This document shows, in pieces, positions 26,456-35,244 of a stretch of DNA of 64,000 nt. Position numbers and translations under genes: made by a program. The notes below the pieces were generated by a model. It made no database searches and was not told the origin of the DNA. It was given only the letters and a program-made list of their open reading frames with translations. Positions within the stretch are counted from its first letter, which is position 1, and the number at the start of each line of letters is the position of its first letter. Origin of the DNA: Acidobacteriota bacterium (GTDB taxonomy: Bacteria > Acidobacteriota > Terriglobia > Bryobacterales > Bryobacteraceae); NCBI GenBank assembly GCA_017307505.1, contig JAFKEE010000055.1:21178-85177 (forward strand), read 5' to 3'.

Positions 26456-27162
26456 CCTCTCGGCTGCGTCAGCAGCAGGGCCGGCGCATACCGCCGGAAC
26501 CGGGCAGCCTTGAGTCCGGGGAAACCGTTCACCGCCTCCCAGCCCGGACCGCTGCCGATGCGGCCTTGTCCTGTTCCATCGACCGCCCGGCGGTGGTCCT
26601 CCTCCGTCGCCCATTCCGCGTAGTTCAGCACCCGCAAGGCATCCGTGCTGATGTGGAAGTGCCCGCCCAGTGCGCCGGGCGGCTGTTCCAGCGTCGCGTC
26701 CACGGTTCGAAACACGGTGCTGATGAAGCTCTTCTGCCGTTCACTGTCCGGGTTCTCGAACTCGAAAGTAATCAGTACGATACATCCAGGAAAGATCGAG
26801 GTGTCCCGGATCCGGCTGCGGTGGAGGTGAAAGAAATCCGGCGCCTGGCGGTGGATGCCGGGAACGGCGCGATCCACCTCGGCCAGCCGCGGCCGGATAT
26901 GGCTCTCGATCGCAGCGTAGTAGTGTGCCTCCGAAATCCACTGCCCGTACACCACGATTTCCCGGCCGTCGTTACTCCTCAACAGGTTGCAGGTAAGCAG
27001 TCCCGCGGGCCACGTGCCGCTGTCCCAGGCTTCGGCGTACGCCTCAACCGTGCTGGACTGGCGCTCCGGCGACTCGACATTCCACTCGCTGACGACAACA
27101 ACCCCACACTCCGGCCGCATCAGATTGGGGCGGGTTCGGACGGGGGTGACTTGTGTAGGCAT
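26452..27162 (-). CDS. Two-domain antibiotic biosynthesis monooxygenase (ABM) family protein
   Basis: The 236 residues hold two ferredoxin-like ABM repeats. The first is VVVVSEWNVESPERQSSTVE with LLRSNDGREIVVYGQWISEA, and the second is IVLITFEFENPDSERQKSFI with FHISTDALRVLNYAEWATEE. Such proteins oxidise quinone-like compounds without a bound cofactor, or act as binding proteins. No ribosome-binding site precedes the ATG. A promoter with a SoxR box in its spacer would start transcription close to the ATG, so a leaderless mRNA is plausible. It is divergent from soxR and coupled to the FMN reductase. Confidence 0.8.
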   Translation of the reverse strand: MPTQVTPVRTRPNLMRPECGVVVVSEWNVESPERQSSTVEAYAEAWDSGTWPAGLLTCNLLRSNDGREIVVYGQWISEAHYYAAIESHIRPRLAEVDRAVPGIHRQAPDFFHLHRSRIRDTSIFPGCIVLITFEFENPDSERQKSFISTVFRTVDATLEQPPGALGGHFHISTDALRVLNYAEWATEEDHRRAVDGTGQGRIGSGPGWEAVNGFPGLKAARFRRYAPALLLTQPRG

Positions 27163-27170
27163 GTGAGTTC

Positions 27171-27201
27171 AGCGTAAAAGTTCAAGTACACTTGAAGTCA
27201 A
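27171..27201 (-). promoter_or_regulatory. SoxR-controlled promoter with sox-box
   Basis: TTCAAGTACACTTGAA at 27181-27196 is a perfect dyad (7-base arms, AC centre) and has the TCAAGT..ACTTGA core of the SoxR box known from enterics and pseudomonads. On the minus strand TTGACT (27201-27196) and TACGCT (27176-27171) form a -35/-10 pair with a 19-base spacer, the long spacing typical of MerR-type activation. It lies between soxR and the monooxygenase gene. Confidence 0.8.
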
Positions 27202-27215
27202 GAGGAAAAAAGGCC

Positions 27216-27692
27216 ATGTTGACGATTGGAGATCTGGCGCGGCGGAGCGGCGTGGCCACCTCAGCCTTGCGCTACTACGAAGAACTCGGCCTGATCCAGG
27301 CGGAGCGGAACCAGTCCGGGCATCGCCGCTACCTGCTGGCCACCTTACGCCGCGTCGCCTTCATTGTCTTCGCCCAGCGTGTCGGCTTGACGTTGGAGGA
27401 AGTGGGCCGGGAGCTGGCGAAGCTGCCGAACAACCGTGTGCCGGAACGGGCCGACTGGGCCCAGCTCTCCAGCACCTGGACGCAGCGCATCGACGACCGC
27501 ATCGCCGAACTCCAGAAAATGAGGGCCGGGATGACCCAGTGCATCGGCTGCGGATGCCTCTCCTTTGACCACTGCAAATTCGCCAATCCCGACGATCGAG
27601 CCGGCTTACGCGGCTCGGGTCCGCGTTACTGGCTGGACGCGGAGAGCACCCGTGACGGCCCAGCCCCAGATTGCCCTGGAACCGCCGTGTAG
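27216..27692 (+). CDS. soxR: Redox-sensitive MerR-family activator SoxR
   Basis: The 158-residue protein has the MerR winged helix (MLTIGDLARRSGVATSALRY, YEELGLIQAERN) and a dimerisation helix. The [2Fe-2S] cysteine cluster is C109, C112, C114 and C120 in the CX2CXCX5C spacing of E. coli SoxR (QCIGCGCLSFDHC, then KFANPDD). GAGG precedes the ATG at 27216. A perfect sox-box lies 20 bases upstream and is shared with the divergent ABM/FMN-reductase operon. As in most non-enteric bacteria there is no soxS, so SoxR probably acts directly on these genes. Confidence 0.93.
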   Translation: MLTIGDLARRSGVATSALRYYEELGLIQAERNQSGHRRYLLATLRRVAFIVFAQRVGLTLEEVGRELAKLPNNRVPERADWAQLSSTWTQRIDDRIAELQKMRAGMTQCIGCGCLSFDHCKFANPDDRAGLRGSGPRYWLDAESTRDGPAPDCPGTAV

Positions 27693-27723
27693 TCTCCAGT
27701 CGAAGCGTCCGATAGGTCTAGTG

Positions 27724-28290
27724 ATGAGCACTCCGACAGCCGTGAAGTTTCAGGATCATTACATGGTGCTGGGGGTCCAGCGGAAGTCGACGACGGAAGA
27801 GGTTTTCCAGGCCTACAGCAAACTGGCGGCGAAGTACCATCCCTCCAACCGGGAAACCCGGGACCAGGAGATGTTCAACGCCGTCAACCGGGCCTATGAA
27901 GTGCTGTCGGATCCCGAGAGCCGCAAGGCGTTTGAGGCGAGCCTCCCGCAAGGGCAGGTGATGGACAGTCCGGAATTCAAGAGCGACGAGTTCTTTGCGG
28001 CTATCCGGGGCGAGAGCGCCCGGCGCATGGCGATCCTCTGCCTGCTGTACGATCGCCGCAGGCTGCGGCCGGCCGTGCCCGGAGTCTCTGTGCGCGAGAT
28101 CGAACGCACCACGGCCATCAGCACCGATGAGATGTTCTTCTGCATCTGGTACCTGAAGCAGCGCAACCTGATCATCTCCGACGACAAGAGCAACATCCAG
28201 ATCACGGTCGACGGAATGGACTACCTGGAAAACCACACGCCGACGCCGGAGACGATCCTGCCTCTGCTGAACCTGCCGGCGAAAGCCTGA
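27724..28290 (+). CDS. J-domain protein with degenerate HPD motif
   Basis: The 188-residue protein begins with a J-domain (residues about 11-75: DHYMVLGVQRKSTTEEVFQA, FNAVNRAYEVLSDPESRKAF). The essential HPD tripeptide reads HPS (residues 39-41). HPD aspartate is needed to stimulate DnaK, so normal co-chaperone activity is doubtful. The C-terminal about 100 residues look like a winged-helix domain (RAMAILCLLYDRRRLRPAV-like segment, then TTAISTDEMFFCIWYLKQR). This suggests a binding or regulatory protein built from a J-like module. It lies 31 bases after soxR; co-regulation is unproven. Confidence 0.78.
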   Translation: MSTPTAVKFQDHYMVLGVQRKSTTEEVFQAYSKLAAKYHPSNRETRDQEMFNAVNRAYEVLSDPESRKAFEASLPQGQVMDSPEFKSDEFFAAIRGESARRMAILCLLYDRRRLRPAVPGVSVREIERTTAISTDEMFFCIWYLKQRNLIISDDKSNIQITVDGMDYLENHTPTPETILPLLNLPAKA

Positions 28291-28292
28291 CC

Positions 28293-29177
28293 TTAGGGCT
28301 CGCGCACCGCGCGGAAACCGATCATGCGGTGGGCCTGGAACGAAGGCCAGGCGGCGGAGCGGGCATAGGAGTGCAAGTCCGGCGCCTCCACGAAGAAAGA
28401 GCCCCCGCGCACCACTCGAAATGCCCCCGTGTCCGGTCCCTTCGGATTCCGTTTGGGCGACTCGGAGTAATACGTCCGGCCGTACCAGTCGCTGCACCAC
28501 TCCATGACGTTGCCGGCCATGTCCAGCACTCCGTAAGGCGAAGCGTTGCTCTTCGTCTGTTGGGCGCCGCGCAGGCTGCCGTCGTAGAAGCCGGCGAGCT
28601 GTACGGTGTCGTATTTCTGCGCCCCAACGTAATTGGCCCGGTCGCGCCCGATGTCGTTGCCCCAGGGATACCTGGTCTGGCGAGTGCCCCGGGCGGCCTT
28701 CTCCCATTCGGCTTCGGTCGGCAGCCTGTACTTGCGGCCCGTCCTGGCGCTCAGCCAGTTGCAGTACGCCGTGGCGGAGTCCCAGTTCACGCCAATCACC
28801 GGATAACCGCCGCTGTCCGGAGTGCCGCCGCCATGATTCTGGGCCTGATTCCAGAAGGGCACCTGATCCTTGGGCACCACGCGCCCGGCCGGCCAGTATT
28901 TGGGATCGTCATAGCCGGCATCATTGCGGAAGCGAGTCCACTCCGAATTGGTGACCTCCAGTTTCCCGATGTAGTAGGCATCCAGATACACCACGTGGAC
29001 CGGCCGCTCGCGCGCCTCGCCGTCCCCGAAGTTGTCGCCCATGGGGAAGTTGCCGGCCGGGACCAGAACGAAGTCGCCGTAACCGTCATTCACGGAGGCA
29101 GGCTGCGAGCCGGAACCCTGAGGCCATGCCGTCGCCGCCAGTCCGGTCAGGATGCAGACAAGGAAGAGTCCGCGCAT
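28293..29177 (-). CDS. Secreted formylglycine-generating-enzyme (SUMF1)-like domain protein
   Basis: The 294-residue product has a signal peptide (MRGLFLVCILTGLAATAWPQ) and a complete FGE-sulfatase fold: FVLVPAGNFPMGDNFGDGEA, LEVTNSEWTRF, YPVIGVNWDSATAYCNWLS, YRLPTEAEWEKAARG, SPYGVLDMAGNVMEWCSDWY and RVVRGGSFFVE. No copper-binding cysteine pair of true FGE is evident, so it is more likely one of the many non-catalytic or differently acting members. AGGAGG precedes the ATG at 29177, and it lies three bases after the esterase stop. Confidence 0.85.
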   Translation of the reverse strand: MRGLFLVCILTGLAATAWPQGSGSQPASVNDGYGDFVLVPAGNFPMGDNFGDGEARERPVHVVYLDAYYIGKLEVTNSEWTRFRNDAGYDDPKYWPAGRVVPKDQVPFWNQAQNHGGGTPDSGGYPVIGVNWDSATAYCNWLSARTGRKYRLPTEAEWEKAARGTRQTRYPWGNDIGRDRANYVGAQKYDTVQLAGFYDGSLRGAQQTKSNASPYGVLDMAGNVMEWCSDWYGRTYYSESPKRNPKGPDTGAFRVVRGGSFFVEAPDLHSYARSAAWPSFQAHRMIGFRAVREP

Positions 29178-29179
29178 GA

Positions 29180-30019
29180 TCAATGAGCCTCCTGTTCGAA
29201 GCCGCCCTGCTTCAGGAAATGGCGCAGGGTGTCCATCCACAGCGAGAACTCCGGGCTGCGGTAGGCCGCGCCAAATCCATGGCGGCCTTTCTGATAGAGG
29301 TGCAGTTCGGCGGTGGCTCCGGCTTTGTTGAGATCGATGAAGAGCTGGGCGGAGGCGTCAGCGGCCATGCGGTCGGCCGCAGCCGCGGTGAGATAGGTGG
29401 GCGGGAAGTCCTTGAGTTGCTCGCCGGGCGTGGCGCGTCCGGGTCCATAAACCAGCACGAGGAAGTCCGGTCTCGTGCTCTGGCGGGCAATCGGATCCGG
29501 ATCGTCCGGTTTGCCCGGGCCGGCGGAGGCCGCCATGATCCGGCCGAGCATGGAGCCGGCCGAGAAGCCCGCGAAGCCGATCCGGTGCGGGTCGAGTTTC
29601 CATTCCGGTGCTCGCGCCCGAATGATCTGCACCGCCCGGTGTGCATCGGCGATCCGGGCCGCGTCGTTGTAGCGGGGCGACAGCCGGTAGGTCAGGACAA
29701 ACGCCGCGTAGCCCCATTCGTTGAACCGTTCCGCGATCTCCATGCCCTCCGCCCCATACATCAGCATGATGTTGGCGCCGCCCGGAGCGACGACCACCGC
29801 GCCTCCGTGCCCTTTGCCTGGCGGCGGCAGGAAAACCGTCAGCAGAGGCTTGTCCAGCGGACCGGTGCCCAGGGCGAGCGGCACTTTGCCTTCCTCCCAG
29901 AGCGGGATGTTGAAGTTGTCGGCCCAGCGGCCAGGGGCCGGCTTCGAGTCGGCGGCGCAGACGCAGGAAGCCGTCAAGACTAGGGCGAGAATCTTGGCCA
30001 AATTGTGCATGCTCATCAT
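29180..30019 (-). CDS. Secreted alpha/beta hydrolase (acetyl esterase-like)
   Basis: The start at 30019 has AGGGA eight bases upstream and exposes a signal peptide (MHNLAKILALVLTASCVCAA). The 279-residue protein has an oxyanion region VVVAPGGANIMLMYGAEG, nucleophile elbow GFSAGS, acid region LTAAAADRMAADASAQL and catalytic histidine in KGRHGFG. This matches secreted acetylxylan/pectin esterase-like hydrolases such as BD-FAE. The gene precedes the SUMF1-like gene in an apparent operon. A perfect palindrome CGGGACGTCCCG lies at 30036-30047 just upstream of its ribosome-binding site. Confidence 0.83.
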   Translation of the reverse strand: MMSMHNLAKILALVLTASCVCAADSKPAPGRWADNFNIPLWEEGKVPLALGTGPLDKPLLTVFLPPPGKGHGGAVVVAPGGANIMLMYGAEGMEIAERFNEWGYAAFVLTYRLSPRYNDAARIADAHRAVQIIRARAPEWKLDPHRIGFAGFSAGSMLGRIMAASAGPGKPDDPDPIARQSTRPDFLVLVYGPGRATPGEQLKDFPPTYLTAAAADRMAADASAQLFIDLNKAGATAELHLYQKGRHGFGAAYRSPEFSLWMDTLRHFLKQGGFEQEAH

Positions 30020-30243
30020 TTGAATGTTCCCTGGTCGGGACGTCCCGCCGCCCGCGCGGCCTCCGGAGTCCTGTCTGGATATGGGTATCACCTGGTCCCT
30101 CCGGCCGCAAGCATTACTTCGTTCATCCCGACGGACCAGGAATCGGGTAACCGGACACAGTCTGCGAAGTAAATACAAATATTTCATGCAACCGCTCAAC
30201 ACTTTTATTCGTCACGGCGTCTAACGAAAGAGCACAGGTCCAG

Positions 30244-31290
30244 ATGTTTCGAATTCTGACGGCAGTTGCCGCCTCTCTGATTTTGGCCGCGTGCAACCGG
30301 CAACCGGTCGCCCCGGCCGTTGTCGCAGCGTCCACATCTTCCGCCCCAACTGAATCGACATTAGCGTCCGGTGAAATCCGTGCCACGGGCAAGGTGAAGG
30401 CCGTGCGCGAATTCACTGTGCAGGTGCCGCAGATTGCCGGGCTCACCGGCCAGTCGAGCCGCCTCACCGTGACCAAGATCATCGCCAGCGGCAGCAAAGT
30501 GGAGGCTGGCGACATCCTGGCGGAATTCGACCAGACCCAGCAACTGGATAACGCGCGCGAGGCCCAGGCCAAACTGGACGACCTGAATCACCAGATCGCG
30601 CAGAAGCAGGCGGAGAACCGCGCCAACGCGGAAACACGCGCTTCCGAAAAGCAGCAGGCTTCCGCTGATCTGGCCAAAGCGCAGATTCAACTTCGCCGCA
30701 ACGAAACTTTGAGCGACATTGAACGCGCCAAGAATGAAGAGAAAGCCGCAGCCGCCCTGCTGAAAATTGACTCATTGAAGAAGTCGCATGAGTTTCGGGC
30801 GAAGGCGGATGTGGCCGCGGTCCGCATTCTTGAATTGAAACGGGATCGCCAGGCTGTTTCCCTAAAACGCGCCGAGACAAATGTAAACAAATTAGCGATT
30901 AAAGCTCCTCATGCCGGGATGGTTGCCTTGGAGGCAATCTGGCGCGGCGACTCCCGCGGTCCTGCCCAGGAAGGCGACCAGGTCTATCCAGGCCAGCCGC
31001 TGGTCCGGCTGTTTGATCCGACTGAGATGGAAGTCCACACGTCGGTGGGCGAACCGGATGGCGCCGTGCTCGGGCCGGACGCGCGGGCCTATGTCCGTCT
31101 GGACGCCTACCCGGACCTGGTCTTTCCCGCGCGCTTCCTGACGGCCAGCCCCGTAGCGACCGCGGACCTTGGCAGCCCCATCAAGCGCTTTTCCGCACGG
31201 TTCCTCATCGAGAAGGGCGACTCGCATTTGCTGCCGGATCTCTCGGCGGCTGTTGTTATCACAGGCCGGAAACCGGGAACGAATCCATGA
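30244..31290 (+). CDS. HlyD-family periplasmic adaptor, lipoprotein (first of three)
   Basis: The 348-residue product opens with a lipoprotein signal (LILAAC, lipidated Cys17). It has a biotinyl-lipoyl-like half (GSKVEAGDILAEFDQTQQLD), a long coiled-coil hairpin (residues about 105-215, rich in KQAENRANAETRASEKQQAS-type sequence), the returning lipoyl half and a beta-barrel (MEVHTSVGEPDGAVLGPDAR). It would connect an inner-membrane transporter with an outer-membrane channel. Its stop overlaps the next start by four bases, as at all joints of this four-gene operon. Confidence 0.88.
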   Translation: MFRILTAVAASLILAACNRQPVAPAVVAASTSSAPTESTLASGEIRATGKVKAVREFTVQVPQIAGLTGQSSRLTVTKIIASGSKVEAGDILAEFDQTQQLDNAREAQAKLDDLNHQIAQKQAENRANAETRASEKQQASADLAKAQIQLRRNETLSDIERAKNEEKAAAALLKIDSLKKSHEFRAKADVAAVRILELKRDRQAVSLKRAETNVNKLAIKAPHAGMVALEAIWRGDSRGPAQEGDQVYPGQPLVRLFDPTEMEVHTSVGEPDGAVLGPDARAYVRLDAYPDLVFPARFLTASPVATADLGSPIKRFSARFLIEKGDSHLLPDLSAAVVITGRKPGTNP

Positions 31291-32552
31291 AACTGAAACG
31301 CGTTCTGAAGTGGGCCGGCGCACTGCTGTTCAGTGCCACGGCTGTAGTGGCTGTGCTGCGCCTGCGGGAAGTGCGGGCGGCTACCGCGCTGCCTACGGCG
31401 CAGGTACGCAAAGGCGAGTTCCTGGTGATCACGCGTTGCCGCGGCGAATTGCGGGCGCGTCGCTCGGTTTCGATCACGGCTCCGCAGAACGTACCGGATC
31501 TCCGCATAGTGTGGCTGGCTGCGCAGAACTCCCTGGTCAAGGAAGGTGACGTTGTCATCCGCTTCGACCAGAGCAGCGCGAAGCAGCAACTGCAGGAAAA
31601 AGAAGCCGCGCTGCGCCAGGCGCAGGCCACGCTGGACCAGGCCGTGGCGGAAGCCCGCATCACGGCCGAAGCAGATCGCCTGGCCCTCTCGGCGGCCAGG
31701 TATGAAGTGGAGAAGGCCAAACTGGAGGTGAGCCGGCAGGAACTGCTGAGTGTCCTCGACGCCGAAACCGCCAAGGTCAATCTCGAGTCCGCCCAGCAGA
31801 AAGAGAGCACGCAGAAGGCCACGGTCGGCCTGCATGAGGCGTCTGCCAAGTCGAAGACCTCTTCGCTCACACGCGTGCTTGAGCAGGCTCAGTACGAGGT
31901 GGATCTCACCAAAAGCCGACTGTCGAAGATGGAAGTGCGATCCCCGCTCAGCGGTGTGATCGTGTGCCAGCCAAACTACTCGCAGGGCTGGATGAACGCC
32001 AAGCCGTTCAAGGTGGGAGACCAGGCCTGGCCGGGCGCCACCATCGCCGTGATCCCCGATCTGAAGACGCTCGAGATGGAAGGCAAGGTGGAAGAGATCG
32101 ACCGCGGCCGCATCGAGGCCGGCAATGATGTAAAGATCCGGCTGGATTCCCTGCCGGAACTCACGCTGCCCGGCAAACTGGCCGAGATGTCGACCATGGC
32201 CCAGGTCTCGTTTGAGTGGCCCCCCAGCTACAGCTTCCGGGCGTACGCCAAACTCGACAGCGCCGACACGCGGCTGCGGCCGGAGATGAACGGTTCGATG
32301 GATGTCATCGTCAACCGCCTGAAGGACGCCATCAGCGTTCCGGCCAAGGCGGTGTTCACGAAGAACGGGAAGCCGATTGTGTACCTCGCTTCAGCGGGCG
32401 GCTACCGGCCTCACCATGTGGAAGTGCTGGCGCGCAATCCGGATGAGGTCGCGTTGAAAGGGCTGGATGCCGGCTCTGAGGTGACACTGGTGGAACCCGA
32501 AGCGGACGACGCCGCTCCGGTGGCCGGCGTGAAGAAAGAGGCCAGGAAATGA
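31287..32552 (+). CDS. HlyD-family periplasmic adaptor (second of three)
   Basis: This 421-residue adaptor has an N-terminal membrane helix (WAGALLFSATAVVAVLRLR). The lipoyl half is in VWLAAQNSLVKEGDVVIRFD, a coiled coil spans roughly residues 100-215, and the second lipoyl half is MEVRSPLSGVIV. The beta-barrel and membrane-proximal domains contain PELTLPGKLAEMSTMAQ and PAKAVFTKNGKPIVYL. ATGA overlaps on both sides indicate translational coupling. Three different adaptors in a row suggest hetero-oligomeric adaptor rings or alternative partners. Confidence 0.88.
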   Translation: MKLKRVLKWAGALLFSATAVVAVLRLREVRAATALPTAQVRKGEFLVITRCRGELRARRSVSITAPQNVPDLRIVWLAAQNSLVKEGDVVIRFDQSSAKQQLQEKEAALRQAQATLDQAVAEARITAEADRLALSAARYEVEKAKLEVSRQELLSVLDAETAKVNLESAQQKESTQKATVGLHEASAKSKTSSLTRVLEQAQYEVDLTKSRLSKMEVRSPLSGVIVCQPNYSQGWMNAKPFKVGDQAWPGATIAVIPDLKTLEMEGKVEEIDRGRIEAGNDVKIRLDSLPELTLPGKLAEMSTMAQVSFEWPPSYSFRAYAKLDSADTRLRPEMNGSMDVIVNRLKDAISVPAKAVFTKNGKPIVYLASAGGYRPHHVEVLARNPDEVALKGLDAGSEVTLVEPEADDAAPVAGVKKEARK

Positions 32553-33874
32553 AGCGCTCCGCATGGCTGACCGGGGCCGTCATGACGGTGCCCGCGCTCG
32601 GTGTTCTGATCGCAGTGACCAGCGGCGCCGCCTCCAACTGGCCCTCCTGGTCCAAGCCCGAGGCTGCGGGAACCGCGGCCGCCCCATTGAACTTACCCAG
32701 CACCACGGTCAAGCGCGGCGAGGTCCAGTTCACCGTCAGCGCGCGCGGCGAATTGCAGGGCAGCAACTCCGAGATGATGGTGGCGCCCATGACGGGGGCG
32801 CGCGAACTCATCATCACTTACCTGCGCGAGCCGGGCGAACTGGTGAAGAAGGGCGATACCGTCGTCGAATTCGATACGACGGAACAGGAGTTTGCCCTGG
32901 CCGAGGCGGAAGCAGACCTGGCGGAGGCCGGGCAGCAGGTGGCGCAGGCGGAAGCCGAAACCGCGGCCAAGGAAGAAGAGACCCGGGCGCTGCTGCTGCA
33001 GGCGAAGTCCGACCTGAAAGTGGCGGAACTGGAGGCGAGGAAGAATCCCTTGCTGGCCGCCATCCTGGCCCGGCAGAATACGCTCGCGGTGGAGGCCGCG
33101 CGGGACCACCTGCGCCAGTTGGAGCAGGACATTGCAAACCGTGGGGCATCCTCCCGAGCAGCCATCATGATCCAGGAAGCAGCCCGCAATAAGGCGCAAG
33201 TGAAGGCCCAGACCGCCCGCAAGAACATCGACTCGATGAAGCTCGTGGCGAAGTCGGGCGGCTATGTGAACGTGCAACAGAACACGAACGGCAACTTCAT
33301 GTTCTGGGGCATGCAACTGCCTGCCTTCAAGCTGGGTGATACAGCGCGTGCGGGCATGGCCGTGGCCCAGATTCCCGATCTCGCCTCCTGGGAGGTCAGG
33401 GCCCAGATCGCGGAATTGGACCGGGGGCATCTGGCCGCCGGACAGCCCGCGGAGGTCACCGTGGTGGCTATGCCGGCGAAGAAATTCAAGGCCCACATCA
33501 AGAGCATCGGCGGGACGAATGGTTCTCCCTGGGAGCGGCGCTTTGAGTGCGTCTTTGCCCTTGACGATCCTCTGCCGGAGCTGCGCCCCGGCATGAGCGC
33601 CCGCATCACGGTGACCACCGATACCATCAAGGACGCCCTCTGGCTGCCTTCGCAGGCGTTGTTTGAGAGCGACGGCCGAACATTCGTCTACGCACAGGCC
33701 GGACAGAGTTTCTCCCCGCTGGACGTGAAGCTGGTGCAGCGCAGCGAGAGCCGCGTTGTCATCACCGGACTGAAGGAAGGCCAGGTTGTGGCGATGGCCA
33801 GCCCCGAATCCATGCAGAAGAAGAAGGGCGAGGGTTCCGGGAACGGAGCTCTGAAAGCATTGAAGGGCACATGA
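32549..33874 (+). CDS. HlyD-family periplasmic adaptor (third of three)
   Basis: The 441-residue protein has an N-terminal membrane helix and lipoyl halves ITYLREPGELVKKGDTVVEF and MKLVAKSGGYVNV. A coiled coil at residues about 115-230 is unusually rich in Ala and Glu. The beta-barrel contains IAELDRGHLAAGQPAEVTVV, and the membrane-proximal domain has LWLPSQALFESDGRTFVYAQ. It is coupled by four-base overlaps to the second adaptor and to the permease, and is the MacA-like partner nearest the permease gene. Confidence 0.88.
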   Translation: MKRSAWLTGAVMTVPALGVLIAVTSGAASNWPSWSKPEAAGTAAAPLNLPSTTVKRGEVQFTVSARGELQGSNSEMMVAPMTGARELIITYLREPGELVKKGDTVVEFDTTEQEFALAEAEADLAEAGQQVAQAEAETAAKEEETRALLLQAKSDLKVAELEARKNPLLAAILARQNTLAVEAARDHLRQLEQDIANRGASSRAAIMIQEAARNKAQVKAQTARKNIDSMKLVAKSGGYVNVQQNTNGNFMFWGMQLPAFKLGDTARAGMAVAQIPDLASWEVRAQIAELDRGHLAAGQPAEVTVVAMPAKKFKAHIKSIGGTNGSPWERRFECVFALDDPLPELRPGMSARITVTTDTIKDALWLPSQALFESDGRTFVYAQAGQSFSPLDVKLVQRSESRVVITGLKEGQVVAMASPESMQKKKGEGSGNGALKALKGT

Positions 33875-35121
33875 GAATCCCACGCATCTTTTCCGACATA
33901 GCCGTTTCGTTCTCGAATCTGCGGGCCCAGAAGACCCGTACGTTCCTGACGGCGCTGGGCATTGTCTTCGGGGTGGGTTCGGTGATCGGCATGCTCGCGA
34001 TTGGGGAAGGCGCGAAGGAAGAGTCCCTGCGCTTTATTGAACAATTGGGCGTCCGCAACATCCTCATCGAGTCGCGGCCTGCCATGAGCGCCGAGGAATT
34101 CCAGCAGCGGCGCCGCAATTCACCGGGCCTGACGGAACGCGATGTCCGCATCGTGGAGACGAATCTGGAGTCGCTCGAAACCCTCTCCCCGCGCCGGACC
34201 CTCCACCCCCAGCGGGTCGTGCCCAAACCCTCGGGCGATGTACCCGAACTCTATGGAGTCCGCGCGGCCTATGCCCCCATTCACAGCCTGAAGCTGATCG
34301 AAGGCCGGTTCTTCTCGGCAGTGCACGACGAGCAGAGCGCGGCCGTCTGTGTCCTGGGAGAGAAGGCCAAAGTAAGCCTGCTCGGCTATGGCAAAGCTGT
34401 CGGGCAGTTCGTGAAGGTCAACGACACCTGGCTGGAAGTGGTGGGTGTCATCGGGGAACGCGTGGCCGCTTCGCAGGCTGGCGGCGCCGGGGCCCACGAC
34501 ATCAACAATGTCGTCTACATCCCCCTGAACACGTTCCAATACCGCTACTGGGATCGCACCAGCAATATGCGCGACGACCTGGACGGGATCGACATCCGCC
34601 TCAAGCCAGCTGCGGATAGCATCGAGTCTTCCAAGATCGTGAACGCAATTCTGAATTCGACCCACCACAACACCCAGGACTTCACCGTGACGATTCCCGC
34701 GGCCCTGCTGGCCCAGCAACAGCAGACGCAGCGGATCTTCACCTATGTGATGGTCGCCATCGCCGCCATCTCCCTGTTGGTGGGCGGCATCGGCATCATG
34801 AACATCGTGCTCGCCACTGTGCTGGAACGCACGCGCGAAATCGGCATCCGCCGCGCGACCGGTGCCCGGCGGGTCGATATCGTACGGCAGTTCCTGATGG
34901 AATCCGTGCTCATCTCCGTGGGCGGCGGTCTGCTGGGCATCGCCTTTGGCTTCGGGCTATCGCACTCGATTGCCCGGTTCGCCGAATGGAAGACCATCGT
35001 CACCAGTGCGTCGGTGGTTATCGCGTTTGGGGTCTCTGTCGCTGTCGGCGTGGTATTTGGGATCTATCCCGCCATGAAGGCCGCAAGGATTAATCCGATC
35101 GAAGCGCTGCGGTACGAGTGA
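33871..35121 (+). CDS. MacB/FtsX-type ABC transporter permease without an ATPase domain
   Basis: The 416-residue protein has the four-helix MacB permease plan: helix 1 (TALGIVFGVGSVIGMLAIGE), a large periplasmic domain (residues about 55-275), then three C-terminal helices with the family motifs GGIGIMNIVLATVLERTREI, GIRRATGARR and IYPAMKAARINPIEALRYE. Canonical MacB carries an N-terminal ATPase in the same chain; other systems have a separate LolD-like ATPase gene next door. Neither is present here. It ends the triple-adaptor operon, so the ATPase must be encoded elsewhere if the system is active. Confidence 0.9.
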   Translation: MRIPRIFSDIAVSFSNLRAQKTRTFLTALGIVFGVGSVIGMLAIGEGAKEESLRFIEQLGVRNILIESRPAMSAEEFQQRRRNSPGLTERDVRIVETNLESLETLSPRRTLHPQRVVPKPSGDVPELYGVRAAYAPIHSLKLIEGRFFSAVHDEQSAAVCVLGEKAKVSLLGYGKAVGQFVKVNDTWLEVVGVIGERVAASQAGGAGAHDINNVVYIPLNTFQYRYWDRTSNMRDDLDGIDIRLKPAADSIESSKIVNAILNSTHHNTQDFTVTIPAALLAQQQQTQRIFTYVMVAIAAISLLVGGIGIMNIVLATVLERTREIGIRRATGARRVDIVRQFLMESVLISVGGGLLGIAFGFGLSHSIARFAEWKTIVTSASVVIAFGVSVAVGVVFGIYPAMKAARINPIEALRYE

Positions 35122-35244
35122 TTTCAACTCCAAACACATCAGGGCTCGTTGTATTCAGGGGTTGCGTTTTCCTTGCCTGATTGCGCGGGTGAAACGCTGT
35201 GGAGGCACTACGTCGAATCGCAATCCTGCCGCTAGTAGGATTGA

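Noticed and set aside
28293..29177. Calling the SUMF1-like protein a true sulfatase-activating enzyme
   Set aside because: No catalytic cysteine pair is visible and no sulfatase gene lies nearby; many such proteins have other roles.
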